The notes: generated by a model from the sequence alone, not told the origin. A DNA stretch of 9,463 bases from Acidobacteriota bacterium (GCA_021784615.1 JAJYHU010000135.1:1-9463), one strand, 5' to 3'; counted from the stretch's first letter, positions 1 through 6,333 are shown. Made by a program: numbers and translations.

Positions 1-88
1 TGTAAGGTCAGCTTCGGGCACTGGGATGCCATTTCAAGCTTGCCGCCGCGAACGCTCATCAAAACCCGCACCGCGCTCGGACCCAGAA

Positions 89-967
89 TCAATGGGCGGC
101 TTTTGGAGTTGGAGGCGGAGGCATGCTTTCAAGCTTACTCTTGATCGCCTCAAATTCCGGGCTATCTGTCTTCCAGTTGCGTTTTGGCCCGAGCAATGGT
201 ATTTCCTGGTCAACGTTCCGAATCCGATTCCCCGGGCTCGGATGATCTGAAAAGAACTGGAGCGTCTGCTGCGGACTCTTCTTCTGGATGATCGTGAAGA
301 ACTGCGCCATTCCATACGGGTCATAGCCGGCATGGTAAAGGATGTAAGTTCCCACTTCGTCGGCCTGCGCCTCGGCGGCGCGCGAGTTTCGAAGGAGAAT
401 CGAGTTGACGCCAAAACCAATTCCCAGTTGGGCCAATTGGCTCCCCAAACTTGAGCTCTGGCCCAGCAGCCCTGCCAGAATGGAAAGAGGCGCCTGCGCC
501 AGTATCATCTCGGACGCCTGGTGGGTCCCATGCCGCATCACCACGTGCCCTTCTTCGTGAGCGATCACGCCGGCAATCTGCGATTCGTTCTGCGCAGCAT
601 CGATGGCTCCCCGATTAAGGTAGATGTATCCCCCGGGCAGCGCGAAGGCGTTGATGTCCGCGCTGTTCACCACGTTGAAGGTCCAATCGTAGTGGCTGTT
701 CCGGAGCTGCGCGGGCGCAACCTTGGCAAGCCGCGCACCCAGGCTGCTGATGTAATCAACCACCTGCCGGTCACGGATGAGCGGGAGCTGCTTGTCAACC
801 TGGGCGGCGGATTTCCGGCCCAACTCGACATCCTGCTGAGCCGAAAAAAGGTTGAAGCCAGGCTTGAAGTTCAGCCCCTCCAACGCGTACAGAAGTACAG
901 GACACAAGGCGATCAACGCCGCCAGAAATAGTCCCAGCCTTTTTCCCGGCGTCAGCGAAATAAACAT
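89..967 (-). CDS. M48-family zinc metalloprotease, exported or membrane-anchored
   Basis: A 292-residue protein of peptidase family M48 (Ste24/HtpX/BepA-like). The zinc-binding HExxH motif is HEEGH at residues 137-141, and the third ligand is probably Glu199 in the ExxxD segment E199-D203. The family's late DHPSPxxRI motif is at 241-249. A hydrophobic stretch at about residues 9-28 follows a basic N-terminus (KR at 9-10) and should be a signal peptide or membrane anchor; Cys22 does not sit in a good lipobox. The C-terminus is proline-rich. No TPR repeats follow the protease domain, unlike full-length BepA. Members of this group act on misfolded or mis-assembled envelope proteins, so a periplasmic quality-control role is likely but inferred. 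A GAGGG about 6 bases before the ATG supports the start. It lies 150 bases downstream of the enolase-like gene on the same strand and may have its own promoter. The family is secure; the substrate is unknown. Confidence 0.93.
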   Translation of the reverse strand: MFISLTPGKRLGLFLAALIALCPVLLYALEGLNFKPGFNLFSAQQDVELGRKSAAQVDKQLPLIRDRQVVDYISSLGARLAKVAPAQLRNSHYDWTFNVVNSADINAFALPGGYIYLNRGAIDAAQNESQIAGVIAHEEGHVVMRHGTHQASEMILAQAPLSILAGLLGQSSSLGSQLAQLGIGFGVNSILLRNSRAAEAQADEVGTYILYHAGYDPYGMAQFFTIIQKKSPQQTLQFFSDHPSPGNRIRNVDQEIPLLGPKRNWKTDSPEFEAIKSKLESMPPPPTPKAAH

Positions 968-985
968 TCAAAGCCCTCAAAAGCT

Positions 986-1002
986 ACCAGCCATGGGCTG
1001 GT
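986..1002. repeat. Perfect 7-bp inverted repeat in the gap before the M48 gene
   Basis: ACCAGCCATGGGCTGGT forms a 7-bp stem with a 3-base loop. Outer GCT/AGC bases (983-985 and 1004-1006) can extend it across one bulged base. It lies in the 150-base gap between the enolase-like stop and the M48 start. On the minus strand it is followed only by AGCTTTTGAG, a poor U-tract, so it is at best a weak terminator for the enolase operon. It could equally be a REP-like dispersed repeat or a 5' leader hairpin of the protease mRNA. Confidence 0.45.
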
Positions 1003-1117
1003 GAGCGCATGGCGTTCACCGGAGCCTCCCCTTTCACTCCCGCGCTTTCGCCCGCAGAGTCCCCCCAGCCGTCGTCCTGCGCGCGTCACGGAAGCCCAAC
1101 TCACCCTAATCGTGCCA

Positions 1118-2422
1118 TCAATTCGACTTCGGCTCAAGGAATTCGGCAAAAATTTCCGAGCCTCCGTGGTACCTTGCGTGGGAGCCCAGTTGTTCTTCAA
1201 TGCGCTTCAGCCGGTTGTACTTGGTAAGGCGCTCGGAGCGCGTGATCGCTCCAATTTTAATCAAAGGAGCGCCGGCCGCCACTGCCAAGTCGGCGATGAA
1301 GTCATCTTCGGTCTCGCCGGACCGCGCGCTGATCACCGGCAGATAGCCGCTCTGGCGCGCCCGTCTGACCACATCCAAAGTCTCCGTCACCGTCCCAACC
1401 TGGTTCACTTTTACCAGCACGGCATTCGCGATACCCGCTTCAATTCCCTTCTCAAGCCGCTCTTGATGCGTAACAAACAGATCGTCGCCGATCAGCAGGC
1501 AGCGCTCGCCCAGGCGCTCCGTCAAGCTTTTCCAGCCTTCCCAGTCTTCTTCGTTCAAGCCGTCCTCAATGGCCAGCACAGGGTGCCGGTCCACATAGCC
1601 CGCCAAGGTTTCCACCATGCGGCCGGCGCTCAACTCCTGGTCTTCCACGCTAAGGACATACCGGCCCTGCCGGTAGAAGTGGCTGGCGGCCACATCCACG
1701 GCAATGGCCGCATCCTCCCCTGGCCGCAGCCCGGCTTCCACCATCGCTTCGGCCATCACTTCAAAACCCGCCTCGTTGCTCTGGAGGGCCGGAGCGTACC
1801 CGCCCTCATCGGCAACTCCGGCGCGCTGCGCGCCGCGCGACTTCAACACCGCTTTCATCGAGGAATGAACCGCCGCGACGTCCTCCAGCGCCTCGGAGTA
1901 TCCGGAAGCCCGCAAGGGAATCATCATAAAATCCTGGAAGTCGATGTTTCCGCCGCCGTGAATTCCGCCGCTCAGGATATTCACGATTGGAACCGGCAGT
2001 TCACGCGCCGCCGCGCCGCCCAGATACCGGTAGAGCGGAAGTCTGGCCGAGGCTGCCGCAGCCCGCGCCACTGCCATCGAAACCCCTAGAATTGCATTGG
2101 CGCCCAATCGCCGCTTGTTCCCGGTCCCGTCAAGGCGGATCAAGGTTTTGTCGATCCGGCCCTGGTCAAAAGCTTCCATGCGCGCCACGGCTGGAGCGAT
2201 TTCCCGTTCCACGTTGCGAATCGCCTTTTGGACGCCTTTGCCCAGATAGCGACCGGACGCTTCGTCGCGAAGTTCAACGGCTTCGTGCTTTCCCGTCGAA
2301 GCGCCCGATGGGACCATGGCTGCTCCTAGCGCGCCGTTCTCCAAAAACACTTCGACCTCAAGCGTTGGATTCCCGCGCGAGTCAAGCACTTCACGGGCAT
2401 GGATCACGTCGATGCGGGCCAT
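1118..2422 (-). CDS. Enolase-family protein (phosphopyruvate hydratase homologue) with altered catalytic residues
   Basis: A 434-residue protein, full length for enolase, which interconverts 2-phosphoglycerate and phosphoenolpyruvate in glycolysis. Seen: REVLDSRGNPT at 10-20, the SGASTG loop at 39-44, the substrate-loop His155, DEGGYAP with Glu206 at 205-211, metal ligands Asp243, Glu286 and Asp313, the catalytic Lys338 in VKVNQVGT, and Lys389. Two positions differ from the classical active site. The Glu of the usual xIQEFM segment (yeast Glu168) is Asp164 in DFQDFM, and the His of SHRSGETED (yeast His373) is Ala366 in SARSGETED. Both were checked at codon level (bases 1931-1933 and 1325-1327). 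A GGAG sits 4 bases before the ATG. The gene begins 24 bases after the kinase stop, so the two are probably co-transcribed. The fold is certain. Because of the substitutions I leave the symbol eno off: it may be an enolase paralogue of altered or lowered activity, and a second canonical enolase elsewhere would support that. Confidence 0.93.
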   Translation of the reverse strand: MARIDVIHAREVLDSRGNPTLEVEVFLENGALGAAMVPSGASTGKHEAVELRDEASGRYLGKGVQKAIRNVEREIAPAVARMEAFDQGRIDKTLIRLDGTGNKRRLGANAILGVSMAVARAAAASARLPLYRYLGGAAARELPVPIVNILSGGIHGGGNIDFQDFMMIPLRASGYSEALEDVAAVHSSMKAVLKSRGAQRAGVADEGGYAPALQSNEAGFEVMAEAMVEAGLRPGEDAAIAVDVAASHFYRQGRYVLSVEDQELSAGRMVETLAGYVDRHPVLAIEDGLNEEDWEGWKSLTERLGERCLLIGDDLFVTHQERLEKGIEAGIANAVLVKVNQVGTVTETLDVVRRARQSGYLPVISARSGETEDDFIADLAVAAGAPLIKIGAITRSERLTKYNRLKRIEEQLGSHARYHGGSEIFAEFLEPKSN

Positions 2423-2446
2423 AAATCTCCACGAAATATTACAGGA

Positions 2447-3490
2447 TTATTTGCGAGCAGTTCCCCTCTCAACTTGTACAAATGCCTCATCGAGGGATCG
2501 AGGCTGCTCAACCAGTATCTGTTTTGCAACTTTCCGCACGCGCGCCTTGATGCCGTCGTCGCGGATATACTCGACCGGCGATTTCCCGTCAATGCGGGCA
2601 ACCATCAGGCCGCCGAGATGGCGGACGGTCATCGATTCAAACCCTCCCTCCGCCGGTTCTCCGATGTCCGTTTTCAGCGCCTGCCAACACGCGCTCGCGG
2701 CCTGCAAGTAAAGGCCCGCGTCCTGTGGCCGATGAAACGATTTCAGCACCAGATGATTCAGCAGAAAAGCCGAGTCGAAGGCGGGATCACCCCAGTGAAC
2801 GACTTCGAAATCAATCAGAAGGATCTGCCCGTCCCGCACCAGCATGTTCTTGGGGCTATAATCCCCATGGACCAGCGCGGTTTGGATCTTGCAGGAGTCC
2901 TGGATGAGTTGTTTTAGAGGTCCTGCAATATCGGAGTGCCTTGTTGCCGTCGTCCGATAATAGGGATCAATCCGAAGTTCGTCAAAAACCGTCTGGTCCG
3001 AAAATTGTCTCTTAAAAGCTGCGTCCGCCCGGCTTACATTGATTATCTTCGCCAGCAATTTGCCGGCTGCAACCGCAATCTCCGTGCTGACTTCTCCATT
3101 CAGGAGCAATTGCTTCCACGTAACCGAGCGGTCCGGGGCCGCAGTCATGATGTACAGATAGTTTTCCCGATCCACATGAACCACTTTTGGAACGGCGCCG
3201 TCGAGAACCGGCGACAGGCATTCGATGGCAGCCGCTTCGCGGAAGATGCGGTCGCGGCTGGACCGCCAATCGTCTTTTACGCGCAGTTTGCCAAGGGACT
3301 GTTTGGCCACCCACCGGCCCTGCGGCCCTTCAACCTGCAACACAACATTTGAAACGCCGCCACCGAGTTCGCGGATCGAGAGTTGGTTCGCATCCCGGAC
3401 GAAGCCCCGCTTGGCAAGGTAATTCCCAAGCCCCTCAGGCGTCAGATGGAACTCCGCGGTCTTTTTCAAATCAGAGTTGGAAGCGCCCAT
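2447..3490 (-). CDS. APH-fold small-molecule kinase (aminoglycoside/methylthioribose/choline-kinase-like phosphotransferase)
   Basis: A 347-residue protein of the aminoglycoside phosphotransferase (APH) superfamily, which transfers the ATP gamma-phosphate to a small hydroxylated substrate in the cytoplasm. Seen in order: a glycine-rich nucleotide loop GGGVSNVV at 43-50, the ATP-binding lysine of VAKQS at 63, a probable Lys partner at Glu85, the catalytic loop HGDYSPKN at 208-215 (base Asp210, metal ligand Asn215), and the DFG-like IDFE with Asp227, followed by WGDPAFD at 233-239. The RIDPYYR segment at 173-179 reminds me of methylthioribose-kinase-type members, but this is not enough to assign a substrate. 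It is probably not a resistance gene, since it lies in a compact operon between a zinc-ribbon gene (10 bases upstream) and the enolase homologue (24 bases downstream). The start ATG has only a weak GGGGCGGA upstream, so translational coupling to the zinc-ribbon gene is plausible. Confidence 0.88.
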   Translation of the reverse strand: MGASNSDLKKTAEFHLTPEGLGNYLAKRGFVRDANQLSIRELGGGVSNVVLQVEGPQGRWVAKQSLGKLRVKDDWRSSRDRIFREAAAIECLSPVLDGAVPKVVHVDRENYLYIMTAAPDRSVTWKQLLLNGEVSTEIAVAAGKLLAKIINVSRADAAFKRQFSDQTVFDELRIDPYYRTTATRHSDIAGPLKQLIQDSCKIQTALVHGDYSPKNMLVRDGQILLIDFEVVHWGDPAFDSAFLLNHLVLKSFHRPQDAGLYLQAASACWQALKTDIGEPAEGGFESMTVRHLGGLMVARIDGKSPVEYIRDDGIKARVRKVAKQILVEQPRSLDEAFVQVERGTARK

Positions 3491-3500
3491 TCCGCCCCGC

Positions 3501-3743
3501 TTAAATCCTCACCACCGGTTCCGCCATCCCGTTCAGGCGGTCGAGCAGCCGGTATCGCGCGCCGCACTTGCCGCAGCGCACTTCGCGCCCGCCGGATGAA
3601 TCCGTGCCGCAGGCTCCCTCAGCAAAATTTGCGAGGCCGAAGTGCCCGTCGGGCGAGGCGTAATACTCAAACATCAATTGATTGCAGCGCCCGCAGAATT
3701 GCCGGCGGAGACGCACGAGCACGGAAAGGTTCAGGTCTGGCAA
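3501..3743 (-). CDS. Small zinc-ribbon protein, TTG start
   Basis: An 80-residue protein of unknown role. It has two CxxC knuckles, CGRC at 17-20 and CGKC at 57-60, about 36 residues apart, plus a lone Cys45. This is the layout of a zinc ribbon in which the first pair leads into FEYYASPDGHFG and the second into GARYRLLDRL. No signal peptide or membrane segment is visible. The start is TTG: GGAGG lies five bases upstream, and an in-frame TGA about ten codons upstream with no ATG or GTG between rules out an earlier start; a GTG at codon 8 is the only near alternative. The stop is 10 bases before the kinase start, so it is the first gene of the kinase/enolase-like cluster. It could be a small RNA- or protein-binding ribbon or a regulatory subunit; I cannot name a family. 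Confidence 0.72.
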   Translation of the reverse strand: MPDLNLSVLVRLRRQFCGRCNQLMFEYYASPDGHFGLANFAEGACGTDSSGGREVRCGKCGARYRLLDRLNGMAEPVVRI

Positions 3744-3844
3744 ACATCCCTCCGCATGGAATCCGGCGATTCAGATGGAAAGTTGTTGCGCATAAGATAT
3801 GATGAAACTTTGATCCGAACTTAAACATCATAGCAGGTGAATCC
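3744..3844. promoter_or_regulatory. Divergent intergenic region, presumed promoters both ways
   Basis: About 100 bases separate the zinc-ribbon gene (minus) from the sulfite-oxidase-like gene (plus), so both transcripts probably start here. The best plus-strand candidate is TTGCGC (3786-3791), 17 bases, then TTTGAT (3809-3814), which is only a fair match to a sigma-70 promoter. No convincing minus-strand -35/-10 pair was found. The plus-strand ribosome binding site AGGTGA is at 3835-3840 and the minus-strand GGAGG at 3749-3753. Confidence 0.4.
3749..3753 (-). promoter_or_regulatory. Ribosome binding site that fixes the TTG start of the zinc-ribbon gene
   Basis: On the minus strand GGAGG is followed by five bases and then TTG (3743-3741). 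The ATG overlapping the spacer is out of frame with the CxxC-containing reading frame. With the upstream in-frame TGA, this makes TTG the preferred start. Confidence 0.6.
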
Positions 3845-4861
3845 ATGGAGCGGCGAACCCTCATTATCGGCGCGATTGCAGGCGGGATCGGCCTGTTGGA
3901 GTATACAACCGTCACGCGATGGATGGACGGCATGCGCGACCCGCAGGGGCTCTCCGTCAAGGCCTATGAAAAATACGGACGGCTCGCAGCGCTCATGGCC
4001 ATCACGCCCAACGACGAGTTTTACGTCACCTCCAAAGGTTTGTCGCCCAGCATCGATGCAAAAACCTGGGAGCTGCGTTTCCACGGCCTGGTGGACCATC
4101 CCTTTTCCATTAACTATCGCGAACTTCTGGCCATGCCGCGGGTTGAGAAGGTTTACACGCTCGAATGCATTTCAAATCCCATTGGCGGCACGGCCATCGG
4201 CAACGCGAAATGGACCGGGACACCCCTGAAACCGCTGCTCCAGCGCGCAGGCCCGTCGGGTGAAGCGACTCACGCGGCAATCTACGCGGCCGACGGCTTC
4301 TCAACCGGCCATCCGATCGAGCGGCTATGGAACGAGGAAAATTTTCTGGCCTACCAGATGAATGGCGAAGACCTCCCGCCTATCCACGGCTACCCGGTCA
4401 GGATCTTTATTCCCGGCAAGTTCGGCATGAAGCAACCCAAATGGGTCACCCGCATTGAGCTGGTTAAAAAACCTTATATCGGCTATTGGGAAAGCCGGGG
4501 CTGGTCAGACGACTGCGAGCGCTGGGCGCAAGCCCGTTTTACCGACCTCAAGGATGGCGCCAGAATTTCCGGCCGCAACTTTGAGTTCGCGGGCTACGCC
4601 ATCGGCAACCTTAACGGCATTCGGGCGGTCGAAATCAGTTTTGACGACGGCAAATCCTGGAATTCCACCACTCTCTTCAGCAACCCCTCGCCGATTGTCT
4701 GGGCGTTTTGGAGGTACGTCTGGGTCAATCCCAAGCGGGGCAAGTATCGGGTTCGCGTTCGGGCCATTGACGGCAAAGGCCACGTGGAGGGCCCCGGACC
4801 GACTTCGACCTTTCCGAACGGCGCCACCGGACAGGAAGTCACAAAGGTGACTGTCGCCTGA
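3845..4861 (+). CDS. Sulfite-oxidase-family molybdopterin-dependent oxidoreductase, probably Tat-exported
   Basis: A 338-residue protein of the sulfite oxidase/YedY (MsrP) fold, which binds a single molybdopterin cofactor. The molybdenum-ligating cysteine should be Cys108 in TLECISNPIGG (106-115). Further signatures are the AKWTGTPL segment at 121-128, GHPIERLW at 155-162, and the cofactor-binding GYPVRIFIPGKFGMKQPKWV at 182-201. The C-terminal part (about 225-338) matches an Ig-like Mo-co dimerisation domain, including EISFDDGKSW (263-272) and the RVRAIDGKG stretch. The N-terminus MERRTLIIGAIAGGIGLL has a twin arginine followed by a hydrophobic stretch with no obvious AxA cleavage site, so it may be Tat-exported and stay membrane-anchored. 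There is no heme domain and no cytochrome or YedZ-like partner in the window, so the electron acceptor is unknown. AGGTGA lies just before the ATG. Its 3' end faces the YHS gene across 18 bases. Substrate (sulfite or another S- or N-oxide) cannot be told from this sequence. Confidence 0.9.
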   Translation: MERRTLIIGAIAGGIGLLEYTTVTRWMDGMRDPQGLSVKAYEKYGRLAALMAITPNDEFYVTSKGLSPSIDAKTWELRFHGLVDHPFSINYRELLAMPRVEKVYTLECISNPIGGTAIGNAKWTGTPLKPLLQRAGPSGEATHAAIYAADGFSTGHPIERLWNEENFLAYQMNGEDLPPIHGYPVRIFIPGKFGMKQPKWVTRIELVKKPYIGYWESRGWSDDCERWAQARFTDLKDGARISGRNFEFAGYAIGNLNGIRAVEISFDDGKSWNSTTLFSNPSPIVWAFWRYVWVNPKRGKYRVRVRAIDGKGHVEGPGPTSTFPNGATGQEVTKVTVA

Positions 4862-4879
4862 TCTCGCGCAACCTGCCGC

Positions 4880-5029
4880 CTACTTTCCGAGATATTTCTC
4901 AGGCTCGCGATCGAATTTCGCCTTGCATCCGGGCGCGCAAAAGTAAATTGTCTGACCCTTGTACTGGCTGGTTGCAGCCGCCTTTGAATCCTCAATTTGC
5001 ATCTTGCATACGGGGTCGGTAACTTTCAT
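4880..5029 (-). CDS. YHS-domain protein, 49 residues
   Basis: A short gene that consists of little more than one YHS domain, a small metal-associated fold found alone or in P-type ATPases and monooxygenase-like proteins. Seen: DPVCKM near the start (Cys8), the AAATSQYKGQTIYFC run (Cys31), APGC (Cys35), and a closing KFDREPEKYL. This matches the family pattern DPVCxM...Y.G..YYFC...C...F...P..YL. Two adjacent ATGs occur (5032 and 5029); the second is chosen because a strong AGGAGG at 5034-5039 lies four bases away, against one base for the first. It is convergent with the sulfite-oxidase-like gene, whose stop is 18 bases away. It lies about 140 bases downstream of the unrecognised 98-residue gene. 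A copper- or heavy-metal-related role is usual for this domain but is inferred here. Confidence 0.85.
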   Translation of the reverse strand: MKVTDPVCKMQIEDSKAAATSQYKGQTIYFCAPGCKAKFDREPEKYLGK

Positions 5030-5033
5030 CATT

Positions 5034-5039
5034 CCTCCT
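5034..5039 (-). promoter_or_regulatory. Strong ribosome binding site of the YHS gene
   Basis: AGGAGG on the minus strand, embedded in AAAGGAGGA, directly precedes ATGATG. Its position favours the second ATG (5029) as the start. Confidence 0.65.
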
Positions 5040-5168
5040 TTAATTTCGACCTGCAAATAACGCCTGGCGCTTTTTCAAGATTAGTCCATCCTTATAGGGG
5101 AAATCCAGCCGGAACAGGCCATGCGTTAGGGGAGCTTCAGGTGGGCCGCCGGGTCGGTAAGATGGAAT

Positions 5169-5465
5169 TTAGATCAGGGAGAGCTGGCGATTGGAACGCT
5201 GCATTTGCCGCCGAAACTCATTGCAGATGTCCGCGCGGGCTTCAGGCGAGAGCGAGGCGAGCGCTTCCGCCGGGGCCGGAAAGCGGTCGGCAAGGTGATA
5301 TTTGCCGCTCAACATCGTCGTCACGGCGATCAATCCCAGAATTTCCTCGTCCTTGGGGTCGCGATTGGTAAAATATGCCGCAAAGCCCCCGGGATCCGAG
5401 GCCGACTGATGAACAATCGTCCGAACTTGCCGAATGAAATAATCTCGAATCGTTTTTCCTGCCAT
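5169..5465 (-). CDS. Hypothetical protein, 98 residues
   Basis: I do not recognise this protein. It is soluble, predicted mostly helical, without Cys or His clusters, signal peptide or membrane segment. It begins MAGKTIRDYFIRQVR and ends in a basic stretch, with RRQMQRSNRQ around residues 85-94; the middle holds DPKDEEILGLIAVTTMLSG. The chosen ATG (5465) has GGGGA six bases upstream. An ATG two codons earlier (5471) and one at 5513 are alternatives. The earlier one would bring it within 27 bases of the zinc-finger gene upstream. It is probably co-transcribed with that gene. Its size and helical, charged character would suit a small partner or regulatory protein, but there is no evidence of function. 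Confidence 0.6.
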   Translation of the reverse strand: MAGKTIRDYFIRQVRTIVHQSASDPGGFAAYFTNRDPKDEEILGLIAVTTMLSGKYHLADRFPAPAEALASLSPEARADICNEFRRQMQRSNRQLSLI

Positions 5466-5540
5466 GCGCATTCCCCGGATTCTCAAAAGTTCGCATCCAC
5501 TCAACCGCGGCATCGCCCCGGTAAAATACGGGTTCTCCGC

Positions 5541-5786
5541 TCAACAGGTTATTCTGGTCATGCTCTCAGATAGGTTGCGGAGAAGGCCTTCCTCACCCAG
5601 TTCCGCTTTCAGGCGGTTGCACTCAGGGCAGATCAGAATAATGCTGGCGACGCGCTCGCCCTCGATGCGCTTGACATCCCAGCCCGTGCTGATAGCCTCC
5701 TCAGCGCCCGGCAATTTCTGGTCGCAATACCAGCAATAGCCCTCGCCGGTGGTACAGATGGCGCGCAATGCATCATGAACGTCCAT
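5541..5786 (-). CDS. Two-CxxC zinc-finger protein, HNH-like but without the catalytic histidines
   Basis: An 81-residue protein with CWYC at 18-21 and CPEC at 53-56. The second knuckle continues NRLKAELGEEG, a good match to the C-terminal half of an HNH/treble-clef nuclease core (C..CN..K). The stretch before it (DVKRIEGERVASIILI) occupies the place of the usual HH or DH motif but has no histidine, so nuclease activity is doubtful and a structural or nucleic-acid-binding role is more likely. The chosen ATG (5786) has GGAGG five bases upstream (5792-5796). A TTG at 5798 in the same frame overlaps that site and is rejected. It lies between the HEPN/MNT pair and the unrecognised 98-residue gene. 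A terminator-like hairpin sits immediately upstream of its ribosome binding site. Confidence 0.7.
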   Translation of the reverse strand: MDVHDALRAICTTGEGYCWYCDQKLPGAEEAISTGWDVKRIEGERVASIILICPECNRLKAELGEEGLLRNLSESMTRITC

Positions 5787-5796
5787 GCGTTCCTCC

Positions 5797-5833
5797 AAAA
5801 ATAGAAAGGGCTGCCTCGCCCTTGAAGCAGCCC
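5797..5833 (-). terminator. Terminator-like hairpin after the HEPN gene, abutting the next ribosome binding site
   Basis: On the minus strand GGGCTGC (5833-5827) pairs with GCAGCCC (5814-5808) across a 12-base loop. Outward G-U and A-U pairs can lengthen the stem. It is followed by TTTCTATTTTT (5807-5797), the layout of a Rho-independent terminator. It is 110 bases past the HEPN stop and would end the ribonucleotide reductase/MNT/HEPN transcript. The U-tract runs straight into the GGAGG of the zinc-finger gene, so it could also act as a leader attenuator for that gene. Confidence 0.6.
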
Positions 5834-5943
5834 CTCCCTACTGCCTTGCTTTGGGTTCGATTCAGGAATGAGATCAAAGGTTTTCTTTACCCTCCAAAAG
5901 CCTAACGAATCAGGAAATCACTGACCGGAGATGGCGTCCCAAA

Positions 5944-6333
5944 TCAATCCCTGTTTTTCGTAAACCCTTCAGCCATCACCAGGAATTGGCCTGCCCGCTC
6001 AACTTGCGTCTTTGCAATCTCTGGAGTTATGAGAACTGCTCCTTCAGAAATGTAATCCGCATCTTCCCTGAGTTTCAATGCGAGGTTCAAATAACGCCCA
6101 AACTTGGAATCAACGAGTCCTGGTTTCACAAACACTTCTCCGAATTTGGCCTTAACCGCTGCGTGCTTCTCTACACTCAGCCCCTCCAGCGATAGCATCG
6201 CGGAGGCGGAATGATACATAGCATAGTAAGCTCGCGATACCGCTCCGGAATAGCGATTACGCACCAGCAGCACCTGTGCATCTTCAAACGCGTCACGCGC
6301 TTTCTCCATTGCAACAGCAGCATCTCTTTTCAT
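5944..6333 (-). CDS. HEPN-domain protein, probable toxin RNase subunit of a HEPN/MNT pair
   Basis: A 129-residue single-domain HEPN protein. The R...H signature is R34-AYYAMY-H41 (Rx6H) in the usual SRAYYAMYHSASAML helix at 33-47, followed by the family's closing region LREDADY at 88-94 and TPEIAKTQVERAGQFL at 103-118. HEPN proteins are four-helix-bundle dimers, many of them RNases, and are commonly paired with a minimal nucleotidyltransferase that neutralises them. Here the MNT gene lies directly upstream, and its stop overlaps the HEPN start as TGATG, which points to translational coupling. Some HEPN proteins of this subgroup may be non-catalytic, so RNase activity is an inference. The terminator-like hairpin 110 bases downstream suggests this is the last gene of its transcript. 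Confidence 0.88.
   Translation of the reverse strand: MKRDAAVAMEKARDAFEDAQVLLVRNRYSGAVSRAYYAMYHSASAMLSLEGLSVEKHAAVKAKFGEVFVKPGLVDSKFGRYLNLALKLREDADYISEGAVLITPEIAKTQVERAGQFLVMAEGFTKNRD

Noticed and set aside
1..59. Possible start of another minus-strand gene (ATG at 59, reading MSVRGGKLEMASQC and on to the edge)
   Set aside because: Only 19 codons are visible, without a good ribosome binding site or any recognisable motif, so it cannot be told from chance.
1001..2089. Long plus-strand reading frame of 362 codons opposite the enolase homologue
   Set aside because: It is the antisense shadow of a clearly conserved enolase-family gene and shows no recognisable domain; long antisense frames are common in GC-rich genes.
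2399..2917. Plus-strand reading frame of 172 codons opposite the kinase gene
   Set aside because: Antisense shadow of the APH-fold kinase; no domain or ribosome binding site supports it.
2447..3490. Aminoglycoside resistance gene
   Set aside because: The fold is shared by many small-molecule kinases. The compact operon context and lack of mobile elements argue against a resistance cassette.
5056..5083. Plus-strand CGCCTGGCG followed by CTTTTT, as a terminator for the sulfite-oxidase-like gene
   Set aside because: The stem is only 3-4 bp around a 1-3-base loop and lies 200 bases past the stop, beyond the YHS gene.
5242..5544. Alternative minus-strand frame starting TTG that overlaps the zinc-finger stop (reads SGEPVFYRGDAAVEWMRTFE), raising the idea of a frameshifted longer gene
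   Set aside because: The rest of the frame is low-complexity Gly/Arg/Ser-rich and overlaps the more protein-like 98-residue frame; a frameshift cannot be shown from one sequence.
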